Shown: positions 33,240 through 41,948, counted from the stretch's first letter. The stretch: 64,000 nt of DNA from an uncultured Eubacteriales bacterium (GCA_902773665.1 CACYFF010000002.1:62001-126000), one strand, 5' to 3'. The notes: generated from the letters alone by a model not told the origin. Numbers and translations: made by a program.

Positions 33240-34751
33240 TTAGTCCTTTGCGCCAAACAAATTCCCGGGATTCAGCATAAAGGCAGGATCGATCGTCCGC
33301 TTCAGTTCCCGCATCTCTTCGATGGCCGCAGCCCCGTACATCGTCTCCAGGAACGACGCTTTCAGCTTGCCTACGCCGTGCTCCGCGCTCACCGCACCGC
33401 CCATCGACGTCACCCGCTTCGCCCAAGTCCCATACAATTCCTTGGCGCGGGCATACTCCTCCAGGGAGTTGGGCAGGATGTTCACGTGCACGTGGTTGTT
33501 GCCGATGTGACCCCACACAGCAGACTGCAGCCCCAGCTGCGCCAAGCCTTCCCGGTACATGGCGAACACCTTGTACAGGCAGTCGTCCGGCACCGACATA
33601 TCCGTCCCCAGTTTCGTGATGCCCGGTTCTTTCCTGCGGCGCGCGTCGATCAGCATGTTGACGGACTCGGGCACCGCGTGGCGGAAGTCCTTAAAACGGC
33701 GGATGTCCGCGGCGTTCCAGCCGAACCAGGTCCGCGCCGGGTCGCCGCCGCAGGTGCTCAGACAAGTAGACGCCTTCTCCAGTTCTGCGAACGCCGCCTC
33801 CTTCGAATCCGCATGGATCTCGGCAAACAGAATGCTGTGCACGTCTTCCGGGACGTCGGCAAGGGAGGACAGGGAGGCGTCCCGGGCCTTGCGCTCCCGC
33901 AGGACGCGCAGCGCGCCTTCGTCGAAGAATTCGATGGAAGCCAGCCTGCTGCAGTTCTTCCGCAGCGCCTTCGTCAGATCCAGGGCATCTTTTTCCGTCT
34001 TCAGAAGCAGCCCGCACTCCCAGATCTGCGCCGGGAGCGGCTCCAGCCGCAGCAGCACCTCTGTGATGATGCCAAGCGTGCCGTCGCTGCCCACGAACAG
34101 ATCCACCGCATCCATGCCGTATGCCGCATAGTAGCCCGATGCGTTCTTTACGGCCGGCATCCGGTAGGACGGCAGCGGAAGAAAGAGCCGGCTTCCGTCG
34201 TCGCAGCGCAGCAGCAGCCTTCTGCCGGAAGCGGACTGTTGCCCTCTTCGCAGGGTCACACTGCGGCCATCCGCCAGCAGCACCCGGAGTCCTTCCACAT
34301 ACCGCCGCGTCGGGCCGTAAAAATACGTGCGGGCGCCGGAGGCGTTGCAGGCGGTCATGCCGCCGATGCTGGCCGTCGTCTCCGTCGGGTCCGGCGGGAA
34401 GAACAGCGGGCCGTATGTGCCGCGCAGGCCTTCCACGTATTTGCGGAGGTTCACCAGCAGCACGCCGGGCTGCACCCGCATCAGCACGCTGCCTTCCGCC
34501 CGTTCCACGCCCAGGACCTTATCCATCCGGGAGAGATTCAGCACGAGGCCGCCGTGGGGCACGGCACCTGCAGCAAGCCCGGTGCGGCCGCCCTGGGTCG
34601 TAACGGCGAGCCCATTTGTCCGGGCGAAAGCCAACGCCTCCAGAACGTCCTCATCGCAAACAGGGAAGGCGATAAAGTCCGCCTTCCCTACCGAGCGGGA
34701 TTCATCCCGCAGATACAGAGCATGTTCGTCCGAAACGCGTTCGATCTTCAA
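33240..34751 (-). CDS. FAD-binding oxidase, GlcD / D-lactate dehydrogenase-like
   Basis: Flavoenzyme of the vanillyl-alcohol oxidase fold that usually oxidises 2-hydroxy acids such as D-lactate or glycolate. Of 503 residues, the FAD domain shows VTTQGGRTGLAAGAVP (about 50-66) and GTYGPLFFPPDPTETTASIGG; the C-terminal FAD-oxidase domain has the metal-site motif GHIGNNHVHVNI (about 415) and SAEHGVGKLK. Substrate is uncertain. It starts three bases after the PNPOx-TerD gene and should be co-translated. No GlcE/GlcF-type or electron-transfer flavoprotein partner adjoins it. Confidence 0.88.
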   Translation of the reverse strand: MKIERVSDEHALYLRDESRSVGKADFIAFPVCDEDVLEALAFARTNGLAVTTQGGRTGLAAGAVPHGGLVLNLSRMDKVLGVERAEGSVLMRVQPGVLLVNLRKYVEGLRGTYGPLFFPPDPTETTASIGGMTACNASGARTYFYGPTRRYVEGLRVLLADGRSVTLRRGQQSASGRRLLLRCDDGSRLFLPLPSYRMPAVKNASGYYAAYGMDAVDLFVGSDGTLGIITEVLLRLEPLPAQIWECGLLLKTEKDALDLTKALRKNCSRLASIEFFDEGALRVLRERKARDASLSSLADVPEDVHSILFAEIHADSKEAAFAELEKASTCLSTCGGDPARTWFGWNAADIRRFKDFRHAVPESVNMLIDARRRKEPGITKLGTDMSVPDDCLYKVFAMYREGLAQLGLQSAVWGHIGNNHVHVNILPNSLEEYARAKELYGTWAKRVTSMGGAVSAEHGVGKLKASFLETMYGAAAIEEMRELKRTIDPAFMLNPGNLFGAKD

Positions 34752-34754
34752 GTT

Positions 34755-35963
34755 CTATTCTCTCCAGTGTTCCAATCCGTACTGCGCGAAGACGTCGGGA
34801 ATGAGCCACTTATCGAAGGCCTTCTCCTCCGGCAGCAGGTACCAGCCGTCCTCCGCCTTTACGATGCGGGCGATCTGCATGGCCTTCTTGCCTTCCGGCG
34901 CTTCGCCGACGGCGTAGGACAGAAGCAGGTTGCCGGTCTCCGCATCCTTCAGGGTGACCCGCAGAGCAGCCGTCCGGCTGAGGTCCTTGCCCAGCGCATC
35001 GGCGTTGTAGACGCCTGCCATCAGCGCGACAGACTCGTAGTCTGCCGCCAGTTTATCCAGATCCAGGCAGTACTTTTCCACGCCCAGCGTGTTTTCGATG
35101 TCGTCCTCCAGGAACAGCGCGCCTTCCGTGCGGAAGGTCTCGGTCTGGTTGTAGAACACGATGTCGTAGCGGCGCTCCAGCTTGCCGCCTTCCTTCAGCA
35201 GCAGCGGATAGGCGTCCACGTCCACGTGTTCGCCCTTATCCGACCAGGTGGTCTCCACCAGGATCCTGGAAGCCTCGACCTTGGCCGGTCCGGCGATGGA
35301 AGGATAGTCCGGCGCTGCGCCGGCAGGCTCCGCCACCGGCGGCTTCTCGAAGTACTTGCGGCACATGAACCACTCGTATTCGTTGGGGTCCGTCACCGGG
35401 GGGTCGCCTTTTTCGGGGAACTTGACGTATTTCATGTCCGCCATGGGGCCTTCGGCCTTGCAGGAGACGTCCTCCCAGGGGCAGGTGACCACGAACACGT
35501 CCATCCAGCCGTAGTGAGGCACGGAGAAATGGGAGGGGCCTCTGCCGTAGTGGCGCAGCATCGCCTGCACCGCTTCGCCGTGCTTGCTGCGGAACTCTTC
35601 CCGCTTTACCTGGGTCAGCCGGCCCCGGAGCATAACGCAGCGGTAGTCGTGGAACACGTCGCGGTAATAGAATTCCGGGTCCGTGTTGTTGTAGAGATAG
35701 GCGGCGACGCAGGTGACGATGGGCTCCTTGCGCCACAGATCCACCTTTCTGCCTTCTCTGGCGGAGTGGATGTAGATCTTGACGCCTTCCTCATCGCAGA
35801 CCGCACCGTAGCAGAGAGGCACGGAATAAGGCAGGCCGTCCTCGTCCGTTGCGGACACGACCACGAAGGGCGCCGTATCCAGGATGGCGGCGATGATGTT
35901 CTTTTCCTTGACCTCGTGCTCGAACTTGCGCATTTTGACTTTTCTTAAGCCAAATTCACTCAT
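34755..35963 (-). CDS. PNPOx-like flavin-binding domain fused to a TerD-like domain
   Basis: 402 residues in two parts. Residues ~12-165 look like a pyridoxamine 5'-phosphate oxidase-type split barrel (FEHEVKEKNIIAAILDTAPF, YSVPLCYGAVCDEEGVKIYIHSA, DVFHDYRCVMLRG), as in FMN-binding nitroimidazole-reductase-like proteins. Residues ~230-380 resemble TerD/TerZ: SRILVETTWSD, RRYDIVFYNQ, YNADALGKDLSRTAALRVTL and an EDGWYLLP end. No signal peptide. AAAGGAG precedes the ATG, 11 bases after the TetR gene. The TerD call is by pattern and needs a profile search. I do not know this domain pairing. Confidence 0.72.
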   Translation of the reverse strand: MSEFGLRKVKMRKFEHEVKEKNIIAAILDTAPFVVVSATDEDGLPYSVPLCYGAVCDEEGVKIYIHSAREGRKVDLWRKEPIVTCVAAYLYNNTDPEFYYRDVFHDYRCVMLRGRLTQVKREEFRSKHGEAVQAMLRHYGRGPSHFSVPHYGWMDVFVVTCPWEDVSCKAEGPMADMKYVKFPEKGDPPVTDPNEYEWFMCRKYFEKPPVAEPAGAAPDYPSIAGPAKVEASRILVETTWSDKGEHVDVDAYPLLLKEGGKLERRYDIVFYNQTETFRTEGALFLEDDIENTLGVEKYCLDLDKLAADYESVALMAGVYNADALGKDLSRTAALRVTLKDAETGNLLLSYAVGEAPEGKKAMQIARIVKAEDGWYLLPEEKAFDKWLIPDVFAQYGLEHWRE

Positions 35964-35974
35964 GGAGTACTCCT

Positions 35975-36574
35975 TTACTTGCTATCGACCGATTCTTTGC
36001 AGAATCCCATTAAGAACTGCGGTAAGAGCTGAGCCGAATACTGGGCCAGCGAATAATTGCCGCCGGAGATGCACCAGTCGTACATCAAGCCCCGCTCGAA
36101 GACGGCGTAGGCCCGGGTGACGTCCAGCGTCGTAAATTCCTCCCGGAACAGCCCCTGCTGCTGGCCTTCGATGACGATCTGCCGCAGCAGCTTGTAGTAT
36201 GTGCGGGTCGGGTCCAGCAGGCTGCGTTCGCTGCCGGACACCAGCTGGGAGGCGAACAGGCGGCTGAGGATGTCGATGGAGACCGTGTTTTCGATCATCA
36301 GGAACAGTTCCTGGTTGATGAACACCAGTTTTTCGATGACCCCTAAAGAGGGGTCCATCGTCTCCGTCAGTTCCTCGTACTTCTCGTCGAACAGATACGA
36401 AAGGGAGGCAGGCAGCGATTCCTTGCTCTCGAAGTAATGATAAAACGAGCCCTTGGATGTGCCCGAGGCCTCTACGATGTCATCCACCGTCGTTTTGTCG
36501 TAGCCCTGTTCGTAAAACAGCTTCCACGCGGCGGAAACGATCTTCCCTTTTGTATTGTTCTGCGATCTTTTCAA
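35975..36574 (-). CDS. TetR-family transcriptional regulator
   Basis: 199 residues with an N-terminal helix-turn-helix (KIVSAAWKLFYEQGYDKTTV then DIVEASGTSKGSFYHYFESK) and an all-helical ligand-sensing C-terminus. The best start is TTG at 36574; no strong ribosome binding site is seen (AAGGA about 13 bases upstream). First gene of a unit with the PNPOx-TerD and GlcD-like genes, divergent from the LOR/SDH-like gene. Two palindromes in the shared gap are candidate operators. Ligand unknown. Confidence 0.88.
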   Translation of the reverse strand: MKRSQNNTKGKIVSAAWKLFYEQGYDKTTVDDIVEASGTSKGSFYHYFESKESLPASLSYLFDEKYEELTETMDPSLGVIEKLVFINQELFLMIENTVSIDILSRLFASQLVSGSERSLLDPTRTYYKLLRQIVIEGQQQGLFREEFTTLDVTRAYAVFERGLMYDWCISGGNYSLAQYSAQLLPQFLMGFCKESVDSK

Positions 36575-36626
36575 AGTTTATTTTTTCGTCCTTATCTCAG
36601 TCTATAATTTAGTTTAACAATAAAAG

Positions 36627-36656
36627 ATTGAATTTTCAATTGTTTTTGAAATTCAA
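36627..36656. promoter_or_regulatory. Candidate TetR operator: two palindromes
   Basis: ATTGAA-TT-TTCAAT (36627-36640) and TTGAA-A-TTCAA (36646-36656), repeated 6 bp half-sites TTGAA, centred about 18 bases apart in the gap between the divergent tetR and LOR/SDH-like genes. Confidence 0.5.
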
Positions 36657-36717
36657 TACCGGACAATTCTATTTTTTAGTCTAAACTCTATTCCGTATTT
36701 TGTTCTTGCTCTTTCCA

Positions 36718-36726
36718 TGTTAGAAT
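36718..36726 (+). promoter_or_regulatory. Extended -10 promoter of the LOR/SDH-like gene
   Basis: TGT-TAGAAT, about 30 bases before the ATG; the best -35 (TTGTTC, 36700-36705) has a short 15-base spacer. Confidence 0.5.
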
Positions 36727-36755
36727 GCAGTACATTTACGGAAAGGAATCGCATC

Positions 36756-37862
36756 ATGTTTCAACTCAACACCTACATCGAACCCGATTTCACACAGAAA
36801 TATCTCATGGAGGCACCGGACTGCACGCTGGTAAAAGCGCCCCACGCGAAGGCGGCGCCGAAAGGCTTCCACGCCACGTCCATCTACCCTGAATACTTTA
36901 AGATAAACGGCACATGGCACCTGGCCAAGGATACCCGCATGGACGCCGTGGCGGTCTGGCGGGACGGGGAGATCAAAGTCGTGGAATTCCGCAACATCAA
37001 AGAGAACGATCTCGTGGTCACCGGCCGCACCGAGGACGGCAGCGAAGGCATCTACGTGCATGCGGACTGCTTTACCAGCGACGAGGAAGAGAACGCGGAA
37101 AATGTCTTCTCCTTCCGCCGGAGCCGCAACCGGGAGACTAGTTTTACCTACGATTACGAGCGCCTGGTGAATCTGCTGAAATACGAAAAAGAACACGGCG
37201 GCTACGTGGTCTGGGTGCTCGGCCCCGCCTGCAGTTTCGACGTAACGGCACGGGAGATCATGTCCAGGCTCATCGCCGAAGGCTACTGCCAGGCACTGCT
37301 GGCCGGCAACGCCCTCGCCACCCACGATCTGGAAGGCGCCTATCTGGGCACGGCGCTGGGCTGCGACATCCGCAACCAGAAGCTCCACTACATGGGTCAC
37401 TACAACCATCTGGAGACCATCAACGCCATCAACACCTACGGGTCCATCCCCGCCTTCATCCAGGGCGAAGGCATCGACAACGGCATCATCTACAGCTGCG
37501 TCGCGAGCAACGTGCCATTCGTGCTGAACGGCTCCATCCGGGACGACGGCCCTCTGCCGGAGGTCTACGAGCACGCCTATGAGGGTCAGGACATGATCCG
37601 TTCCCACGTGCGCAAGGCCACGACCGTCATCGGTATGGCCACGATGCTGCACACCATCGCCACCGGCAACATGACGCCGACCTACCGCGTGCTTGCGGAC
37701 GGCACCATCCGCCCCGTCTACTTCTACATGGTGGATTCCTCCGACTTCGTCGCAAGCAAACTGGGCGACAGAGGCAGCCTGTCCGCCAGATCCATCGTCA
37801 CGAACGTGCAGGACTTTATGAAGAACGTGGGGAGCGGGCTCGGTCTTTACGAATATCGCTGA
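36756..37862 (+). CDS. LOR/SDH-region protein (TIGR00300-like; ornithine cyclodeaminase-type)
   Basis: 368 residues. The C-terminal two thirds match the conserved LOR/SDH region seen in archaeal ornithine cyclodeaminases and cyanobacterial ArgZ/AgrE: YVVWVLGPACSF, ALLAGNALATHDLEGAYLG, GHYNHLETINAI, VPFVLNGSIRDDGPLP and ATMLHTIATGNMTPTY. The N-terminal ~130 residues (GFHATSIYPEYFKINGTW; VVEFRNIKENDLVVTGR) are only loosely like the family. NAD-dependent conversion of a basic amino acid is plausible but not shown; the substrate is unknown. ATG 36756 follows GGAAAGGA. Its last 47 bases overlap the convergent NhaC gene. Confidence 0.8.
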   Translation: MFQLNTYIEPDFTQKYLMEAPDCTLVKAPHAKAAPKGFHATSIYPEYFKINGTWHLAKDTRMDAVAVWRDGEIKVVEFRNIKENDLVVTGRTEDGSEGIYVHADCFTSDEEENAENVFSFRRSRNRETSFTYDYERLVNLLKYEKEHGGYVVWVLGPACSFDVTAREIMSRLIAEGYCQALLAGNALATHDLEGAYLGTALGCDIRNQKLHYMGHYNHLETINAINTYGSIPAFIQGEGIDNGIIYSCVASNVPFVLNGSIRDDGPLPEVYEHAYEGQDMIRSHVRKATTVIGMATMLHTIATGNMTPTYRVLADGTIRPVYFYMVDSSDFVASKLGDRGSLSARSIVTNVQDFMKNVGSGLGLYEYR

Positions 37863-39129
37863 ACAAATGCCAGAGAGGCAGTAAAAAGAGATAAAACGCG
37901 AGAAGAATGGACAGATCCGGGGCTGCAATGGTGGAGAGCACGCTCGCCGCACCGACGGACCAGGGCCAATACGCGCAGGTAACGATAGCGGAGTCTTCCA
38001 GAGCAAGGGCGGCTTCGCTTTTTGTCTGGTAAAGATCGCCGCACAGTTCGTGGGTGAGCACGACGTTCAGCGTCTGGTTGCAGGAGACGACGGAGGTGAC
38101 GAGGGCGGTCAGATAACTTGCCCCGAAGGGAACGGTCTTTCCCGACAGGCGGTGAACCAAAGATCGTAGGCCGTCCAGCAGATGCGTTCCGTGGAAGATC
38201 CCCGAGAACGCGGACACGAACGTAAAGATGAGTGCGATGCGCCGCATGGACAGGATGCCGCCGCCGTTGAGGACCGCGGAAAGCGAAGGGTCGGTGGTAA
38301 GGTACCCTCGCCACAGCAGCGGAAGCAGTTCCTGCGGGTCAACCTGCTGCAGCAGCACCGTCAGAATGACCGCGACCAGCGTGCTGCAACCCATCGTCAG
38401 GCGCATGTTCTTCTTCAGCGCCGCCAGAGCCAGGAGAACGGCCGCAGGCAGGACGCACAACGGGGACAGCACGAATTCCCGGGAGAACAGTCCGCGCAGA
38501 TCCGGCACGCTGCTGCCGTGATGCGCGGACAGCCCCAGCGCCAGATAGACCAGGCAGCTGGCGAAAAACGGCACGATACAGCTCCTCGCCATGCTGCGGA
38601 TATTGTCGTAGATATCCGTCTCCGTCAGACCGCTCACCAGCAGCGCGCTGGAGGACACCGACGACATGCGGTCGCCGAAATAGCAGCCGGAAAGCACCGC
38701 GCCGCCGGTCAGAACGGGGCTCACATCCATTGCGGAAGCCATAGCCATGCTGATGACGCCCATCGTCGCGGCGGTCCCCATAGCTGTCCCGGTCAGGAAG
38801 GAGATAAGACTGCACAGTACGAAGGCCATCATCAGAAAGATGGAAGGCCGGATCAGGCCCGTCGCTGCGGTCACGACGTAGGGAATGGTGCCCGACGCCC
38901 GCCAGCTGGCCGTCAGCATGCCGATGAACACGAAATTCAGGAAGATCATGCGGTTGCGCCAGATGCCGTCCCGGCACATGCGAAGCAGCTGTGTCCACGT
39001 ATGCCCTTCCCGTCTGCCGTACAGCAAAAACAGCACGAGCCCTACCGTGAGGGCGTATGCGGTGGACCGTCCCGTGATGACGCACAGCAGCAGCGCCGCG
39101 CTGAATCCTGCAAAACAAAGATATGCCAT
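37816..39129 (-). CDS. NhaC-family Na+/H+ antiporter-like transporter
   Basis: 437 residues with about 11 hydrophobic helices. Motifs SFLTGTAMGTAATMGVISMA and GCYFGDRMSSVSSSALLVSG fit NhaC-family antiporters, which exchange Na+ or organic substrates (e.g. malate/lactate). The ATG at 39129 lies seven bases after the hairpin that ends the aminotransferase transcript, inside its T-run, and has no ribosome binding site at the normal distance. The N-terminal helix supports this start. It overlaps the convergent LOR/SDH-like gene by 47 bases. Confidence 0.85.
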   Translation of the reverse strand: MAYLCFAGFSAALLLCVITGRSTAYALTVGLVLFLLYGRREGHTWTQLLRMCRDGIWRNRMIFLNFVFIGMLTASWRASGTIPYVVTAATGLIRPSIFLMMAFVLCSLISFLTGTAMGTAATMGVISMAMASAMDVSPVLTGGAVLSGCYFGDRMSSVSSSALLVSGLTETDIYDNIRSMARSCIVPFFASCLVYLALGLSAHHGSSVPDLRGLFSREFVLSPLCVLPAAVLLALAALKKNMRLTMGCSTLVAVILTVLLQQVDPQELLPLLWRGYLTTDPSLSAVLNGGGILSMRRIALIFTFVSAFSGIFHGTHLLDGLRSLVHRLSGKTVPFGASYLTALVTSVVSCNQTLNVVLTHELCGDLYQTKSEAALALEDSAIVTCAYWPWSVGAASVLSTIAAPDLSILLAFYLFLLPLWHLFSDIRKDRARSPRSS

Positions 39130-39161
39130 AAAAATACCCGGCAGGAAAAGCTCCTGCCGGG
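39130..39161 (-). terminator. Terminator after the aminotransferase gene
   Basis: 10 bp stem CCCGGCAGGA / TCCTGCCGGG (39137-39146, 39152-39161), then TATTTTT on the minus strand running into the NhaC start codon. Confidence 0.88.
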
Positions 39162-39174
39162 TCTATTCTACTCC

Positions 39175-40389
39175 TTACTTCAGCTTGTCGCAAAGCATCT
39201 TGCCCAGTCTCTTCGTTGCCTTCTCGATATTCTCGGGAGGTACGGCGCCGAAGCTGATGCGCATGCAGTTCGTAACAGGCTCGCCGTCGGTGAAGAACTT
39301 TTCACCGGCTACGAATGCGACCTTAACGTCGGGTCTGGTGATGGCTTCTTCTCTCAGTTCGGTGGTGTTGAGGCCGCCGGGCAGCTGCGCCCAGGTGAAC
39401 AGGCCGCCGTCGGGAACGGTCCACTTCGTGCCCTTCGGGAAGTATTCCTCGATGCACTCCATCATCTTCTGGCAGCGTTCTCTGTACAGGCTGCAGATCA
39501 TCTCGTGATGTTCGGGATAGTACCCTCTCTTGAAGAACTCAGCGCACAGCACCTGCGGCAGCATGGAGGTGTGGGAGTTCATGGCGGTCTTTACATCCTG
39601 CAGCGGCTGCATCATCTCGGGCAGGCCTACGATGTAGCCCAGACGGCTGCCTGCGGAGAAGATCTTGGAGAAGGAGTTGCCCAGGATGACCTTGCCGGCC
39701 TTGTCGAAGCTCTTGATGGGAGCCAGGTCGTGTCCGGTAAAGCGGATGTCTCTGTAGGGGTCATCCTCGAAGACCAGCACGTCGTACTTTTCGGCCAGTT
39801 CCGCGATCTTCTTTCTCCTCTCCAGCGTGAGCGTTCTGCCGGAGGGGTTCTGGAAGGTGGGGATGACGTAGATCATCTTCGGATTGTATTTCTGGATCTT
39901 GGCTTCCAGATCGTCCATTCTCATGCCGTCTTCGTCCATCTCGACGCCGATGCACTTCGCTTCGAACATCTCGAAGGTCTCCACCGCGTGGACGAAGGTC
40001 GGTCTCTCGACGAGCACCACATCGCCGGGATCGATGTAGATCTCGCAGGTGAGGGAGATGGTCTCCAGGCCGCCGGTGGTGATCATGATGTGGTCCGCGT
40101 CGGTCTTGACGCCCTTGGGAGCCAGCAGCTGGTCGACGATAACTTCTCTTAAGTCCTTGACGCCGAGCAGGGGTCCGTACTGCAGGGCTTCCACGCCTCT
40201 GCTGTCCCGTCTCAGCACGTCGTTTGCGATCTCGCGCACCCGCTCTACGGGGAGCGCTTCCTTAGCGGGGGCGCCGATGCTCAGGGAGATGAGCTCGGGA
40301 TCTGCCAGGGAATTGAACAGGCCGCGTACGACTTCCGCGGAGCCTGCCATGGTGTGTATTCTCTTTGCGAATTTATTGCTGCTATCCAT
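39175..40389 (-). CDS. PLP-dependent aminotransferase, class I/II (2-aminoadipate transaminase-like)
   Basis: 404-residue fold-type I aminotransferase. Visible: substrate-loop LISLSIGAPAKEALP, TTGGLETISL, the PxFQNPSGRTL stretch (IPTFQNPSGRTLTLE), FEDDPYRDIRF, and the PLP lysine in LGNSFSKIFSAGSRLGYI (about residue 243). It belongs with MocR/LysN-like enzymes that lack the GntR domain; the amino donor cannot be named. AGGAGGT precedes the ATG. Between dtd and the NhaC gene. Confidence 0.88.
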   Translation of the reverse strand: MDSSNKFAKRIHTMAGSAEVVRGLFNSLADPELISLSIGAPAKEALPVERVREIANDVLRRDSRGVEALQYGPLLGVKDLREVIVDQLLAPKGVKTDADHIMITTGGLETISLTCEIYIDPGDVVLVERPTFVHAVETFEMFEAKCIGVEMDEDGMRMDDLEAKIQKYNPKMIYVIPTFQNPSGRTLTLERRKKIAELAEKYDVLVFEDDPYRDIRFTGHDLAPIKSFDKAGKVILGNSFSKIFSAGSRLGYIVGLPEMMQPLQDVKTAMNSHTSMLPQVLCAEFFKRGYYPEHHEMICSLYRERCQKMMECIEEYFPKGTKWTVPDGGLFTWAQLPGGLNTTELREEAITRPDVKVAFVAGEKFFTDGEPVTNCMRISFGAVPPENIEKATKRLGKMLCDKLK

Positions 40390-40431
40390 ACCGATTACCT
40401 CCTGTTCGGAATTTCCATTTTTATCTTATCA

Positions 40432-40463
40432 CAAAACAAATCCATCGAGATATCGATGGATTT
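40432..40463 (-). terminator. Probable terminator after dtd
   Basis: 11 bp stem AAATCCATCGA / TCGATGGATTT, 4-base loop, followed by an interrupted T-run (GTTTTGT) on the minus strand. Confidence 0.65.
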
Positions 40464-40471
40464 GATGGAAC

Positions 40472-40918
40472 CTATAAATCTTTTGAATTAAGAACGATGG
40501 TAAAGGGACCGTCGTTGGTAAGGCTCACCTTCATGTCGGCGCCGAACTCCCCTCTTTCCACCCGGGGGCAGTAGGTCTTCGCCTGTTCGATGATGTATTC
40601 GTACATCTCGTTGGCCATATCCGGCGCGCCGGCACCGATAAAGGACGGCCGGTTGCCCTTCTTGCAGTCCGCGTACAGCGTAAACTGGGAGATGAGGAGC
40701 AGCGAGCCGTCCACGTCCGCCAGAGACAGGTTCGTCTTGCCGTTCTCGTCCTCGAAGATGCGCATGTTGCACATCTTGCGGACCATCTTGTCCGCGATCT
40801 CCTTCGTGTCCGTATCCGCGACGCCGATGAGGGTCATAAATCCTTTGCCGATCTTGCCGCGGCATTCGCCTTCGATATCGACGCGGGCTTCGCTCACCCG
40901 CTGAATGACAAATATCAT
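40472..40918 (-). CDS. dtd: D-aminoacyl-tRNA deacylase
   Basis: Hydrolyses D-amino acids mischarged onto tRNA. The 148 residues include [13 protein letters not shown] at the N-terminus, [20 protein letters not shown] with the SQF and NRP active-site motifs (about 77-97), and [19 protein letters not shown] at the end. Preceded by GGAGAGAG, 15 bases after the dehydrogenase gene, so likely co-transcribed with it. Confidence 0.97.
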   Translation of the reverse strand: MIFVIQRVSEARVDIEGECRGKIGKGFMTLIGVADTDTKEIADKMVRKMCNMRIFEDENGKTNLSLADVDGSLLLISQFTLYADCKKGNRPSFIGAGAPDMANEMYEYIIEQAKTYCPRVERGEFGADMKVSLTNDGPFTIVLNSKDL

Positions 40919-40933
40919 CGCTCTCTCCGTTCT

Positions 40934-41917
40934 TTACTTGATCTCGTAGGGGTTGGGTTTTCCGCTCAGCGCCAGGTAAGACGCCTCGATGGCGGTCTTC
41001 AGCTGTTCGTTGGCGGACAGGTAGGTGCAGAAGGCCATATGCTGCAGCAGGGTCACCTCGGGCAGTTCCTCCAGGGCCGCGATGTGTTCGGGCACCGGTT
41101 TCTGCCGCGCATCGGTGTAGTAGTAGCCGGACTCGTCCTCGATGACGTCCAGCACCGCGCCGCCCAGCTTCTTTGCCCGCAGGGCGTCGATGAGGGCCCA
41201 GGTGTCGATGAGGTCGCCCCGGGCGGTATTGACGATGTAGGCGCCGGGCTTCATGAGGGCCAGTTTTTCCGCGTTGATCAGGTGATGGTTCTCCGGGCTT
41301 GCGAAGGCGTGCAGCGTAACGATGTCGCAGCGCTGCAGCAGTTCCTCCATGGATACGTACTCGCAGAATTCCTTCAGACCGTCGTTTTCGTAGATATCGT
41401 AGCAAAGGATCTTGCATTCGAAGGGACGCAGCCGCTTTGCCACGCACTGGCCGATCTTGCCGGTGCCGATGATGCCCACCGTCAGCTCGGACAGATCGTG
41501 ACCCCTGCACTGGTTGATGCGGAAGTCTCTGGTGCGGTAGCCTTCCAGGATGGTATGCACTCTTCTGGCGGCCATCAGGATGCACATCACGGCGTAGCTG
41601 GCTACGCTCTGGGGCGGATACACCGCATGATGGATACCGATGCCGTACTTTTTCGCCGCCTCCTTATCGAAGTGGTCGAAGCCTACGGACTGGGTAACGA
41701 CGTGCTTTACGCCGGCCTCCTTCAGCGTCCGGAATTCCTCGTCCCCCATGGGATGGGGCACGGAGATGACCGCATCGAACCCCTGTCCTTTCAGCGCCTT
41801 GTACGCCTCCAGGGAGGGCAGATCCTCCGTCGCGTCGTACTCGAGCCCATATCCTTTGAACAGCTCATCCAGGAACTTCTCCTGCGCTGCCTGCTTGCAG
41901 AAAAGCTTTACTTTCAT
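40934..41917 (-). CDS. D-2-hydroxyacid dehydrogenase (D-lactate dehydrogenase-like)
   Basis: NAD-dependent 2-hydroxyacid dehydrogenase, 327 residues. The nucleotide loop is GIIGTGKIGQCVAKRL (about 148), the substrate Arg lies in VNTARGDLID, the Glu in VLDVIEDESGYY and the catalytic His in LLQHMAFCTYLS, where the family more often has HTAF. This placement fits D-LDH/VanH-type enzymes; a role in lactate fermentation is likely but the 2-keto acid is not certain. AAGGAGA precedes the ATG. Upstream of dtd. Confidence 0.88.
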   Translation of the reverse strand: MKVKLFCKQAAQEKFLDELFKGYGLEYDATEDLPSLEAYKALKGQGFDAVISVPHPMGDEEFRTLKEAGVKHVVTQSVGFDHFDKEAAKKYGIGIHHAVYPPQSVASYAVMCILMAARRVHTILEGYRTRDFRINQCRGHDLSELTVGIIGTGKIGQCVAKRLRPFECKILCYDIYENDGLKEFCEYVSMEELLQRCDIVTLHAFASPENHHLINAEKLALMKPGAYIVNTARGDLIDTWALIDALRAKKLGGAVLDVIEDESGYYYTDARQKPVPEHIAALEELPEVTLLQHMAFCTYLSANEQLKTAIEASYLALSGKPNPYEIK

Positions 41918-41948
41918 ACTGTCTCCTTTGCTTGTCGGTTATTGGAAC

